In this document: positions 39,678-48,322 of the stretch, one piece after another
Layout of the letters: each line of letters starts with the position of its first letter
Numbering within the stretch: position 1 is the first letter of the stretch
Assembly (NCBI RefSeq): GCF_036014175.1
Contig: NZ_CP107917.1
Coordinates: 9,176,001 to 9,240,000 of the forward strand
Direction of reading: 5' to 3'
DNA: 64,000 nucleotides
Source: Streptomyces sp. NBC_00443
GTDB taxonomy: Bacteria; Actinomycetota; Actinomycetes; Streptomycetales; Streptomycetaceae
The notes under the pieces: generated by a model
Told to the model about the DNA's origin: nothing
Databases searched by the model: none
The model's input: the letters and a program-made list of their open reading frames with translations, nothing else
Position numbers and translations under genes: made by a program

Positions 39678-42529
39678 CGCCCCTTTCGTGCCGCGGAGGC
39701 GGACCGGGTGAGCGTGAAGGTGTCGACGTCGAACAGGGAGCCGGAGCCTCCGGTGAAGGTGAGGTACAGCGGCCCCGATCCCGCGCCGTTGAGTGCGGTG
39801 CTGACGGTGGTGAAGGTGTCCCAGCTGCCGGTCACCGGAACCGTCACAGAGCCCAGCAGCGGCCCGGTCTGCGAGCCGGAGCGGAACTGGAGGGTGCCGC
39901 CGGCCCCGGCCGAGGAGACCCGGGCGGAGAGGGAAGCCGCGCCCGCGGTGGAGAGGGAGGCGTACCCGGCCCAGTCGCCGTTGTCGATGTAGCCCAGCGT
40001 CAGACCACCGCTGGCTGCGCCATGGGCCGCCGACTGCACACCCGAGGCGGAGCTGTACGACTCCGCCTCCCAGGGCGTGGTCGTGGTCGAGCCGGAGCCG
40101 AGTGTGAAGGCGTCGACGTCGAACAGGCTTCCCTGCCCGGTCGGGCCGCGGAACACCAGGAACAGTTCCGTGGTTCCGGCGGGTGCGCCGGAGAGGTTGG
40201 CGGTGACGTCGGTGAAGGTCTCCCAGCCGCCCGTTACCGGTACGGTCGCGGTGCCGAGCAGCGTGCCGGTGGCGGAACCGGCACGCACCTGCAGGGTGCC
40301 GCCCGCCCCGCCGGATGCCACCCGGGCGGTGAACTTCGTGGCGCCGGCGAGGACATACGGCTTGAACGAGATCCAGTCGCCGTCATCGGTGAAGCCGACC
40401 GTCCTGCCGCCCTCGGCGGTGGCGTGGTCGGCGATCTGGATCCCGGACTGGGCGCCGAAGTGCTCGCCCTGCCGGTGGCGCGGTTGCAGGGTGCGCACGG
40501 AGTGCGTGGTCAGGCCGCCGGCGTCGGTGTACTCGGCGTCGAAGACTCCGTAGAGGTTGGCGGCGCTGTCGTGTTCGCCGTCGGCTGGCACGGTGAGGGT
40601 GCCTTCGCAGCCGTTCGTGGAGGTGATGGCGTGGGTGTGGCTGTCATGGCCGAGGAGGTAGGTGACCTTCACCCTGGAGCAGTCGACGGTGCCGTCCTCG
40701 GGGTCGCCGACCTGCACCTTGAACGGCACAGTGTCACCGAAGGCGAACGGCTGTCCGTCGAGGGGTTGTTGAAGGGTCACCGTCGGCGCGGTGTTGCCCG
40801 CGGTGACCACCAGGCTGGCGGTACCGGTCAGCCCCTCCGGATCGCGGACGGTGAGAGTGGGTCGATACGTGCCCGCTGCGGTGTACGTGTGGCTGGGGTC
40901 GGCCTGCGTGGACGTGGTGCCGTCGCCGAAGTTCCAGGAGTAGGTCAGCGCCCCGCCCTCGGGATCGGAGCTGGCCTGCGAGGAGAACCGCACGGTGAGC
41001 GGCAGGCCGCCGGAGGTGCGGTCGGCGGAGGCCCGGGCGACGGGGTTGCGGTTGCTGCCCGCGATGTACTCGATGCGGTAAAGGCCCGAGTTGTTGCTGC
41101 CGGTGCCGTAGTCCAGGACGTACAGCGCGCCGTCGGGGCCGAAGTCGGTGTCCATCACCTGGGTGCCGTTCCAGGGGACGTCGTCGATCGTCCCGTAGGA
41201 CCCGTCGGTCTTGACCTCGATGGCCTTGATCCACTGGCGCCCGTACTCGGCGGCGAAGTAGCGGCCGTTCAGGGACTGCGGGAACTTCACCGTGGAGGTC
41301 GAGTCGGGGTCGTAGCGGTAGACCTCGCCGCCCATCGGGGACTCCGAACCACCGCCGAACTCGGGCGGTGAGCCGTCCAGTCCGTACTTGATCCAGCTGG
41401 GCTTGGCCGGGGGCAGCTGGGCCTGGCCGGTGTTGCGGAAGGAGTTATTCGCGGGGCCGCCCGCGCAGTTGTACTTGGCGGCCGAGGGGCCGCTCGGGAA
41501 GGTGTACTCGTTGTACGTCTCCCCGGTGGTGTTGGTGCCGGTGCAGTACGGCCAGCCGTAGTTGCCGGGCGAGGTGATGCGGTTGAACTCGACCTGGCCA
41601 CCCGGCCCTCGGTTGGGGTCGGTGCCGCCCGCGTCGGGGCCGTAGTCGCCCAGGTAGACCGTGCCGGTGGGCCGGTCGACGGACATCCGGAAGGGGTTGC
41701 GGAAGCCCATCGCGTAGATCTCGGGCCGGGTGCCGGCCGTGCCGGGCGCGAAGAGGTTGCCCGAGGGGATGGTGTAGCCGCCCGTGGCGGTCGGCTTGAT
41801 CCTCAGTACCTTGCCCCGCAGGTCGTTGGTGTTGCCGGAACTGCGCTGGGCGTCGAACTGCGGGTTGCGGTTGGTGCGTTCGTCGATCGGCGCGTACCCG
41901 GACGAGTCGAACGGGTTGGTGTCGTCGCCGGTCGTCAGGTAGAGGTTCCCGGCGGCGTCGAAGTCGATGTCGCCGCCGACGTGGCAGCACTGGCCGCGGT
42001 CGTTGGGCACTTCCAGGACGACCTTCTCGCCGGCCATGTCCAAGGTGCCGTCGGTGCGCAGCGTGAACCGCGACAGATTGAGGTGGCCCTTCCACGGCTC
42101 GAAGTCGGCGGCCGTACCCGTCGTCGGGGCGTCGCCCGCCGGTGTGTTCAGCTTGGGCGAGTAGTAGACGTACACGTACCGGTTGGTGGCGAAGGCGGGG
42201 TCGGCGGCGATTCCTTGCAGGCCCTCCTCGTCGTGCGTGTAGACGTCCAGTTTGCCGGCCTGCTTCGTGTTGCCTGCTGCGTCCGTGAGGCGGATCGTGC
42301 CATCGCGGGCGGTGTGCAGGACCGACCGGTCGGGCAGCACGGCCAGCGACATCGGCTCGCCCATCTCGGCAGCGCCGGTGGCGAGTTGGACCTGCTGGTA
42401 GTCGCCGGGCGGAAGGTCCGCCTGGGCGGCGGAGGCGAGGGTGGCCGTGGGTGCCGTCGAGGCGGCACCGGCCAGGATGAGCGCGAGTGCGGTGAGTGTT
42501 CTCAGTCCCGCGCGAGGGCGCCAAGACAT
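39674..42529 (-). CDS. Secreted PQQ-type sugar dehydrogenase with PKD and two CBM6 modules
   Basis: A 951-residue exported protein from the ATG at 42529 (AGGAAGGA upstream; an in-frame ATG at 42568 is less likely). After the signal peptide comes a six-bladed soluble glucose/sorbosone dehydrogenase-type propeller (about 40-475; EEGLQGIAADPAF, GDIDFDAAGNLYLTTGDD, AMGFRNPFRMSVD, GYGWPYC-like). Then a PKD domain (about 490-575; YSWNFGDGTTS), an Ig-like linker, and two CBM6 modules (about 690-815 and 825-945). It likely oxidises sugars on a bound polysaccharide. The last CBM6 is very similar to the one in the downstream fusion protein, so the module has been duplicated between the genes. Confidence 0.88.
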   Translation of the reverse strand: MSWRPRAGLRTLTALALILAGAASTAPTATLASAAQADLPPGDYQQVQLATGAAEMGEPMSLAVLPDRSVLHTARDGTIRLTDAAGNTKQAGKLDVYTHDEEGLQGIAADPAFATNRYVYVYYSPKLNTPAGDAPTTGTAADFEPWKGHLNLSRFTLRTDGTLDMAGEKVVLEVPNDRGQCCHVGGDIDFDAAGNLYLTTGDDTNPFDSSGYAPIDERTNRNPQFDAQRSSGNTNDLRGKVLRIKPTATGGYTIPSGNLFAPGTAGTRPEIYAMGFRNPFRMSVDRPTGTVYLGDYGPDAGGTDPNRGPGGQVEFNRITSPGNYGWPYCTGTNTTGETYNEYTFPSGPSAAKYNCAGGPANNSFRNTGQAQLPPAKPSWIKYGLDGSPPEFGGGSESPMGGEVYRYDPDSTSTVKFPQSLNGRYFAAEYGRQWIKAIEVKTDGSYGTIDDVPWNGTQVMDTDFGPDGALYVLDYGTGSNNSGLYRIEYIAGSNRNPVARASADRTSGGLPLTVRFSSQASSDPEGGALTYSWNFGDGTTSTQADPSHTYTAAGTYRPTLTVRDPEGLTGTASLVVTAGNTAPTVTLQQPLDGQPFAFGDTVPFKVQVGDPEDGTVDCSRVKVTYLLGHDSHTHAITSTNGCEGTLTVPADGEHDSAANLYGVFDAEYTDAGGLTTHSVRTLQPRHRQGEHFGAQSGIQIADHATAEGGRTVGFTDDGDWISFKPYVLAGATKFTARVASGGAGGTLQVRAGSATGTLLGTATVPVTGGWETFTDVTANLSGAPAGTTELFLVFRGPTGQGSLFDVDAFTLGSGSTTTTPWEAESYSSASGVQSAAHGAASGGLTLGYIDNGDWAGYASLSTAGAASLSARVSSAGAGGTLQFRSGSQTGPLLGSVTVPVTGSWDTFTTVSTALNGAGSGPLYLTFTGGSGSLFDVDTFTLTRSASAARKGR

Positions 42530-43244
42530 GGGGGGTTGTCCTTCCTGACGGTGAGTAATGTCAGGCAAGGCGCGCGCCGGCCGCGCTTGCCGGGTGCTGG
42601 TGCGGGGTTCGGCTGCGGACGTGCCGTACCGCCGCGTGTGGGCGCTGTGTGCGGTGTGCTGTGCTGTGTGCTGTACGTGAATTGCGCTGCAGGTGGAGGG
42701 AATTGCGGCACTCTGCTTGCGATTTGCATGCTGCTGAGTGCCGGTGAATATGTCAAGGCCCTGTCAAAATGCTGGTGCGGAGGAGGCCCCCGCCGACACC
42801 AGCGGGTTCCAGCCGCCGGCGGGACTGACCGGCCGCCTTCCGCAAGGTGCGACAGCTGTCAGCGATTGCGGCGATGGCCGGGGTGCTCAGGGCGGTTGCA
42901 GGCAGGGCGCCCGCTACCGCGGCTGCCGTACCGGCGGTGGTTGGTCTCGGAGCGGGGCGGTACCGGTCGACGAGGCGTCGGGTGCAGGGGTGCGGCGAAG
43001 CGAGTTCGCCGCTCGGCACCGTCGTGGTCTGTCGACCATGGTGTCGAAAGGTCGGTCGATCGGCGGACCCGTCCGCGCAGGGCGGAGGCGGGTTCTCCCG
43101 CGGAGGACAGGTTGTCGATGCGTCTGCATCCAGGTGAGACCGAGACTATTGGCTGGCGGGCGGTGACCGTGCTCGGTGCCGTCCGCCAGCTGCGCGATTA
43201 TGTGGCGGCCATGCCCCAGGAGGCGGTGGTGCGCCGCGCCGCGG
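42530..43244. other. Upstream region of the sugar dehydrogenase operon
   Basis: About 715 bp. The promoter of the operon should be here. TGTGCTG-rich low-complexity DNA occurs at about 42638-42680 and two AATTGCG copies at about 42680-42705. I see no gene. Confidence 0.45.
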
Positions 43245-43391
43245 CGTGATGACGGCGCCGCCGTAGGAGTGGCCGACCAGGACGACTGGGCCGACGGCGG
43301 CGGGGCGTGCGTCACCTGTTCGTGGCGATCCGGTCGGTCGATGCGTGAGCTGATGGCCGGGGCCCGTTCCTGGACCGTGATCGGGCAGCAT
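43245..43391 (-). pseudogene. Remnant of an alpha/beta hydrolase
   Basis: The frame contains GPVVLVGHSYGGAVIT, an unmistakable nucleophile elbow of small alpha/beta hydrolases. Neither the N-terminal strand nor the Asp and His of the triad follow in any frame. The region up to 43531 has no other gene. A truncated relic. Confidence 0.6.
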
Positions 43392-43531
43392 GGTCTTCAG
43401 CCCCGGCGCGAATGCCTGGGCGGCCGGCCAGCACCTCGAGCCGCTGGTCGAGTCCCTGACCGCCCGCTACGGTCGGCGCTGCGATCTGCAGGACATCCAC
43501 TGTGCGGCCGACGACCAGGGCTCCAGCCGCC

Positions 43532-44206
43532 TCAATCCGCCGACGGTCGTGCTTCGTCACTGGGGAAGCGCGGCTTGTAGCTGCGGGATACCTCGTGCAC
43601 CTTGCGGAGGCCGAGGAACCCCAGGACGACCGCGGTCACGATGGCCGTGGCGGAGGCGACCAGAGCCCGCAGGGTGTCTCCGGCGCCGGCGGCTTCGCAG
43701 ATCACCGCGGCCAGAACGGCGGTGACGAAGGAGTTGATGATGCCGACGACAACAGGAGAGCCGGACAGCCAGTGTGTCACCCCGATCCGGCGGCGGAAGC
43801 TGTAGGTCGTCCAGATCCCTGGAGGGTCGTCGTGGTGGCTCGCGATGAGGTAAGGCTCCAGCTCCGGTGCGAGCTCGACGTACGCGTGCCGCAGCCGGTT
43901 CATGCCGATGATCAGCCAGGCGTCCTCGATGTCCGCCTCGATCAGCCGGAAGTACGTCCCGAACCCGACGAGCAGGACGACCGGCAGCACCAGCAGCGCG
44001 AACGTCGTGAACCCCGACCCGAACCCGGTCGCGTTGGCCACCAGCGAGAGCGCCACCACCGCGGCCGACAGCACCGTCAGATACGTGCCGGTCCGGCTGA
44101 AGATCTCCTGCCACGTCATGCTCCGTGTCGCCAGCAGACTCCAGTGCTCGGTTGCCAGGAACTGCGCATGCGGCGTCCCGGCATCAACAGCCTTGAGTTC
44201 TCTCAT
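43532..44206 (-). CDS. Membrane protein of unknown function, four helices
   Basis: A 224-residue protein. Two adjacent helices (about 40-85; YLTVLSAAVVALSLVANAT, FALLVLPVVLLVGFGTYFR) and two near the C-terminus (about 150-205) enclose a soluble middle part (RLRHAYVELAPELEPYLIAS). The shape resembles actinobacterial hypothetical proteins of the DUF-type with paired hairpins. No catalytic motif. It is alone on its strand. Confidence 0.72.
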   Translation of the reverse strand: MRELKAVDAGTPHAQFLATEHWSLLATRSMTWQEIFSRTGTYLTVLSAAVVALSLVANATGFGSGFTTFALLVLPVVLLVGFGTYFRLIEADIEDAWLIIGMNRLRHAYVELAPELEPYLIASHHDDPPGIWTTYSFRRRIGVTHWLSGSPVVVGIINSFVTAVLAAVICEAAGAGDTLRALVASATAIVTAVVLGFLGLRKVHEVSRSYKPRFPSDEARPSAD

Positions 44207-44434
44207 CCCCCGAGTGTGACCTCAGTCGTCGATGAGATTGGGGTGCCCGCCGGTGGTGTCAGGGGTGAGTTCGACGAAGGGCCTGCCGCGGGTTGCCATG
44301 CCCGTGCGAAGAGGGAGTCGTTTGTCGACAAGTTCGGTAGTCATTTCGAGGTCCCGCGCAGTGACCGCGATCGCCTTGGAGGCGGACCAGAATCAGCAGA
44401 CGGCTTTTGCAGGGACGAGACGACAGGCCACGTC

Positions 44435-44695
44435 TCACTCGCCGGGCGGCTGTTGCGTCGACTCGGTGGACTGCGACAGCTCTTGCGTGATCCGTTGCCA
44501 CACTCGGCCCAAAGGCGCGAAGGGGAGGTCGGCTGCGTCGACGCTGCGTGCCAGGACCACCACCCGTGTCATCCGCTGTAGTTGTTCCCGGCAGGAGCGA
44601 CAGGTGGAGATGTGCCGCAGGGCATTGGTGTCCTCGCTGAGCGTCGAGGTGCCCAGGGCCAGCTCCACCAGGCGCGCGGGCTCGAGGTGTGCCAC
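44435..44695 (-). CDS. Anti-sigma factor-like zinc-finger protein
   Basis: An 86-residue protein from a GTG with a strong GGAGGG. LRHISTCRSCREQL is the H-x3-C-x2-C of the zinc anti-sigma (ZAS) domain, preceded by helix ARLVELALGTSTL. There is no transmembrane helix, so it would be a soluble, cytoplasmic ZAS. It is the last gene of a group that includes an ECF sigma factor 1.4 kb upstream; LitB-like inhibition of that sigma factor is the likely role (by analogy with litSAB of S. coelicolor, recalled and not verified). Confidence 0.72.
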   Translation of the reverse strand: MAHLEPARLVELALGTSTLSEDTNALRHISTCRSCREQLQRMTRVVVLARSVDAADLPFAPLGRVWQRITQELSQSTESTQQPPGE

Positions 44696-44776
44696 CGTAC
44701 CCTCCGGTTCCCCTTTGCTTTCTGGCTTGTCGCCGATTCCGGCTCTGCACGCGGCGACAGGGTGCGCGGTGCCGTC

Positions 44777-45126
44777 TCAGGGCTGCGGGGGCTTGGCCGT
44801 GACGATGAGATTGGACTGGTAGCCGCCCAGCCTGGGCCTTGACGGAGGTGCGCAGGTGATCAAGGTCGCAGCGCCGCCGCGCTGCACTTCGAACCGGTCG
44901 CCGGGCCGTACCTCGTAGAGGGGCTGCGGACTCGCCGACGGCGCCGGTGTCGCTGTCCACGTGCCTCGTGACGCGAGCGTTCTTGGCGGCGCTCTGGGGC
45001 GTCTACCGGCCGCGTTGATGGGGCTGCATTGACAGGCGGGGCGAGTCCGAAGTCGGCAGGACGCGAGGCCGGGCCCGACGGTGACGGCTGCAGGGCGAGT
45101 GCTGCTGTCAGCGCGGTAGCTGTCAC
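44777..45126 (-). pseudogene. Decayed class F sortase
   Basis: The N-terminus (GTG at 45126) has a signal-like start, ALTAALALQPSP. Another frame holds RHVDSDTGAVGES, with the catalytic His. A third piece has PLYEVRPGDRFEVQ, then LITC with the catalytic Cys, and GGYQSNLIVTA to a stop at 44777. The ~60 residues before HVDS and the ~25-residue strand block before LITC are missing, and one C is missing near 44930. Internal deletions show true decay, not only base-call error. A functional class F sortase normally accompanies DUF4397 proteins. Confidence 0.75.
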
Positions 45127-45154
45127 CGTAAGGCCGGTCAGCCGTCGAGCGGCG

Positions 45155-45997
45155 TCAGTCGCGCCGGTCGGCGACTCGGCGGGCCACCAGGACGCCCGTC
45201 GGTGTCACGGACACTGCGCCGACGGCAGCCCAGGCCAGCCACCGGCTGGGGGAGTTCGAGGCGAGGGCGGCGCCGTTGCCGCCCGCGTGGACTGACTTGG
45301 GGGCCGATTCCATGCGGGTGAACGACTGGGTCTTCAGCGCCAGGTTCTTGTCGTCGGCGCTGCCCCAGGCGTAAACGACGTTGCTGGTGCCCTCCTTGTG
45401 GTTCAGGTCGGCCGGGCCGATGGCAACGGTGTCCGTGCCGGTGAGCACGACATCGGCGGAGATTGTGCCGGCGTCGACGTCGGCGGTGGCCTCCTTGGGA
45501 TTGTCGAGGTTCTTGAAGACCGGTTGCCCGTTGGCCCGGACGTCCACGGCGGGTGCGGCGGCGACGTGACGTACGGTCAGCCGTGCTTCGCCTGCGGGGA
45601 CGTTCGACACGTCGTTGACGAAGGCCGTCAGCTGGGGCTTGCCGTCGGCGGAGAGGTGGGCGGCGACGGTGGCGTTCGCTTCTGCGGGTACCTCGACCTT
45701 CTTTTCGATGGCTGGTGTGCCGTCGGGGCCCTTGCCGGCCTCGAAGACCTGGATGTTGTAGGTGCCCGCGTCGAGGGGCTGGGGGGCGGTGACGGTGCCG
45801 GGTTTGAAGTCGCTGAGGAGTTCGTTGCCGTTGGCGTAGACGTCGACCGTCAGCCCGGGAACGCCATGGAAGACCGACACCATGGCCTTGTCGTCGCTGT
45901 TGGCGGAGTCCGCTGCCAGGGCGGGCGCGGTGAGGCCGAGCGCCAGGGCGCAGGTACCGGCCGTGGCGGCGATGGCGAGGGGGAGCCGGGAGGTCAT
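45155..45997 (-). CDS. DUF4397 surface protein with C-terminal anchor
   Basis: The 280-residue protein starts at ATG 45997 (GAAGGG nine bases before). A signal peptide (cleavage near ALAADS) is followed by two DUF4397 repeats (VSVFHGVPGLTVDVYANGNE and LTVRHVAAAPAVDVRANGQP). The end has a low-complexity stalk, one transmembrane helix (WLAWAAVGAVSVTPTGVLV) and basic residues. No LPXTG is seen, although ASNSPS stands where a sorting signal would be. It is exposed on the cell surface. Its partner sortase downstream is decayed. It follows the ECF sigma factor and is probably its target or cotranscribed with it. Confidence 0.85.
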   Translation of the reverse strand: MTSRLPLAIAATAGTCALALGLTAPALAADSANSDDKAMVSVFHGVPGLTVDVYANGNELLSDFKPGTVTAPQPLDAGTYNIQVFEAGKGPDGTPAIEKKVEVPAEANATVAAHLSADGKPQLTAFVNDVSNVPAGEARLTVRHVAAAPAVDVRANGQPVFKNLDNPKEATADVDAGTISADVVLTGTDTVAIGPADLNHKEGTSNVVYAWGSADDKNLALKTQSFTRMESAPKSVHAGGNGAALASNSPSRWLAWAAVGAVSVTPTGVLVARRVADRRD

Positions 45998-46103
45998 GGG
46001 GAACATCCCTTCGGTCAGTGGGTCCACTGAGGGTGAGGACTTGTCCGTGTTTCCTGCGCCGGCGCCAAGACGGATGCGGGCGGGGCCGTTGCGTCGGCCT
46101 GTC

Positions 46104-46727
46104 CTATGCGTGCGGTCCTTCGGCGTGGCCTTGTTCCAGCACCCGGTGCAGACGGTGCAGGCCGCGGCGGGCGTGGCTTTTCACGGTGCCCAGGGGCATG
46201 CCGGTCCGCTCGGCGATCTGGGCGTGGGTCAGGTCGTCGTAGAAGGCCAGACACAACACCTCTCGCTGAGGCCGGGGCAGCCGCGACAGCTCGTCCACCA
46301 GCAGGACACGGTCCACGACGTCGTGCGGTGACCGGCCGTCGGGCAGCGGCGCTCCGGCTTTGCGGGCTTCAGCGTCGATCAGGGCCAGGCGCCTCGTCCT
46401 GGCCGCCAGTGCGTCGACGATCTTGCGGCGGGTGATGCCGACGAGCCAGGCGCCCAGGGGGCCGCGCTCAGGATGGAATCCGGCGCGCCCGCGCCACGCG
46501 CCGATGAACACCTGCTGGGTGATGTCCTCGGCCTCATAGGAGTCGCCCAGCGATCGGGTGGCCATGGTGTGGACGAGAGAGCCCCAGCGTCGGTAGATCG
46601 CCGCGAACGCGTCCTCGTCGGCGGCTTGCAGGCCGCGGGCGAGCTCGTCCTCGTAGAGGGTCTCTTCCGGCGGCGCGGCGCCGCCGGGTGACGCGAGGGA
46701 GGTGGCTGATCGCGTCTTGGTGCTCAT
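46104..46727 (-). CDS. ECF sigma factor, LitS-like
   Basis: A 207-residue group 4 sigma factor from an ATG with GGAGGAA. Region 2 (about 40-105): FAAIYRRWGSLVHTMATRS, EAEDITQQVFIGAWRG. Region 4 (about 140-200): LSRLPRPQREVLCLAFYDD, LTHAQIAERTGMPLGTVKSH. It diverges from the LitR-type regulator, as litS does in the S. coelicolor carotenoid locus, and a zinc anti-sigma gene lies downstream. It should direct transcription of the crt operons on illumination (inference from the known system). Confidence 0.87.
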   Translation of the reverse strand: MSTKTRSATSLASPGGAAPPEETLYEDELARGLQAADEDAFAAIYRRWGSLVHTMATRSLGDSYEAEDITQQVFIGAWRGRAGFHPERGPLGAWLVGITRRKIVDALAARTRRLALIDAEARKAGAPLPDGRSPHDVVDRVLLVDELSRLPRPQREVLCLAFYDDLTHAQIAERTGMPLGTVKSHARRGLHRLHRVLEQGHAEGPHA

Positions 46728-46848
46728 GACCCGGTTCCTCCTGCCGTTCGTCAGGTGCCAGGTGGTGGGGCAGACAGTCCGGCGAGCCGTACGGGTCGCC
46801 GTGCGTGCCGTGGTGACCGGTGCGCGTTTTCCAGTCTTGGAGGCAGAA

Positions 46849-46882
46849 ACGACGCAATCAACACGCATCGTTTGTGCGTCGT
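46849..46882. promoter_or_regulatory. Candidate LitR operator
   Basis: An inverted repeat ACGACGCA (46849-46856) and TGCGTCGT (46875-46882). A further ACGCA at 46862 and ACGC at 46883 make four related cores in about 40 bp. It lies just upstream of the LitR-type gene and 120 bp from the sigma factor start, suiting autoregulation and control of litS. Confidence 0.55.
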
Positions 46883-46893
46883 ACGCTGGGGGT

Positions 46894-47900
46894 GTGAGCA
46901 GTAGCGACGACTCGGACCCGGGGCGCGCGGCCGGACTGCCGACCGGCGAGGTGGCCAGGCGGCTCGGGGTGGCGCCCACCACGGTCCGCTCGTGGGACCG
47001 CCGCTATGGCCTCGGTCCCGACGCCCACACAGGCGGCAGGCATCGCCGCTGGAGACCCGCGGACGTGGCTCGGCTGGAGCGCATGTGCGCCTTGACGGCG
47101 ACGGGGCTTCCCCCGCCGAAGCCGCGCGCCTGGCGCGTGATGAAAAGCCGCTGCGCGACGAAGAGCCGCTGAACACCGACCAGGTCCGGCGGCGTGCCGC
47201 CCCGCCGCCACGACCGTCGGCCCGCGGGCACCGCCAGGCCGGCAGTGGCCTTCAGCTGGGCAGCGTGCGCCAGGAGTGCAGGGGCGTCGCCCGTGCGGCA
47301 CTGCGCCTCGACGCCGCCGCTCTGCAGCAGCTGCTGGCGGGCACGATCGAGGAGCACGGCCTCGTCGACGCCTGGACAGAGGTGATCATGCCGACGCTGC
47401 AGGCGGTCGGCCGCAAGTGGGAGAGTTCGGGCGAGCGATACGTCGAGGTTGAACACTTCCTGTCGTGGCATGTCTCCGGCGCCCTGAGGCGCAGCGCACC
47501 GCACGACGTGGCTGACCGGCCGGGCGCCGTCACGCTGCTGGCCTGTGTGCCGGGGGAGAATCACACGCTGCCGCTGGAGGTGCTCGCCGCCGCACTGGCC
47601 GAGCGCGGCGTTCCGGTGCGCATGTTCGGCGGAGCCGTGCCCGCCGAGTCGCTGGTGGCGGCGGTGCGCAGGACCGGACCGACTGCGGTGTGCCTATGGG
47701 CGCAGTCGCGTACGACCGCCAGCCGGCCCTTGGCCCAACACGTGTCCGCCATGGAGTGGGGGATGCGCGGTGCTCGCAGGAGGCCGGCGGTTCTGACTCT
47801 CGGGCCCGGCTGGGCCGGCCATAAGGTGCCCGGTGCGTTGCCGCGCCCGACCGGGTTGGCGGAGGCCGTGGCGGCGGTGGAGTCGCTGATGCCGGGGTGA
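46894..47900 (+). pseudogene. litR: LitR/CarH-type MerR regulator with B12-binding domain, frameshifted
   Basis: The first frame from GTG 46894 encodes a MerR helix-turn-helix (LPTGEVARRLGVAPTTVRSW, HRRWRPADVARLERM). The second frame encodes the cobalamin-binding part: helical cap with GRKWESSGERYVEVEH (the W and E-H pair that contact adenosylcobalamin) and the Rossmann-like half with VPGENHTLPLEVL, whose His is the expected cobalt ligand. They join at the G run 47103-47106 if one G is added, giving ~335 residues. Such proteins repress carotenoid genes in the dark and release DNA when light breaks the Co-C bond. An intact LitR requires that the indel be an error. Confidence 0.85.
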
Positions 47901-48141
47901 CCGGCTCGGGGGTGCTCCTGGCGGAGGGTGGCGAGCTGCCGGCCGCGAGCGTCGTGGTCGCGACGGCCCCGGCCGCTGAGCCGCACGCCCTGCTTCGGCC
48001 CAGGCAGGCACAGGTGTGCGGGAACATCCCGCGTCCGGATCGGTCCAGGGGCGCCGGCGTCAGGCACCCGCGCCGCGCGCGAGGCACTCGACGGCCGGGT
48101 CGGCGGCGATGGATGAACAGCGCGGCTGAGGCCGCGGCCAG
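47901..48141. other. Intergenic region between litR and the repeat array
   Basis: Together with the repeats this gap is 422 bp and should hold the litQ-crtYTU promoter. No gene is supported. Confidence 0.5.
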
Positions 48142-48224
48142 CAGGTGCGGTCCGAGTGCATCCAGGTGCGGTCCGAGTGCATCCAGGTGCGGTCCGAGTG
48201 CAACCAGGTCGGTCCGAGTGCATC
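48142..48224. repeat. Four tandem ~21-bp repeats upstream of litQ-crtYTU
   Basis: Units start at 48142, 48163, 48184 and 48205. The first two are identical; the third has one change; the fourth lacks one base. A partial fifth (CAGGAGCGG) follows. The core is GGTGCGGTCCGAGTGCATC. The period of two helical turns puts each core on the same DNA face, about 100 bp before the operon start. Confidence 0.9.
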
Positions 48225-48322
48225 CAGGAGCGGCCGGCGGCCGGAAGACACGGCACGGAAGAAGCCAGGGCCCCTGTCCGGGACCTGACTGCCGCGACGA
48301 CACTCAAGGTCCGGAGCGAGGC

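Noticed and set aside
48142-48224. The 21-bp repeats as a CRISPR array
   Set aside because: Units abut without spacers and there are no cas genes; it is a tandem repeat.
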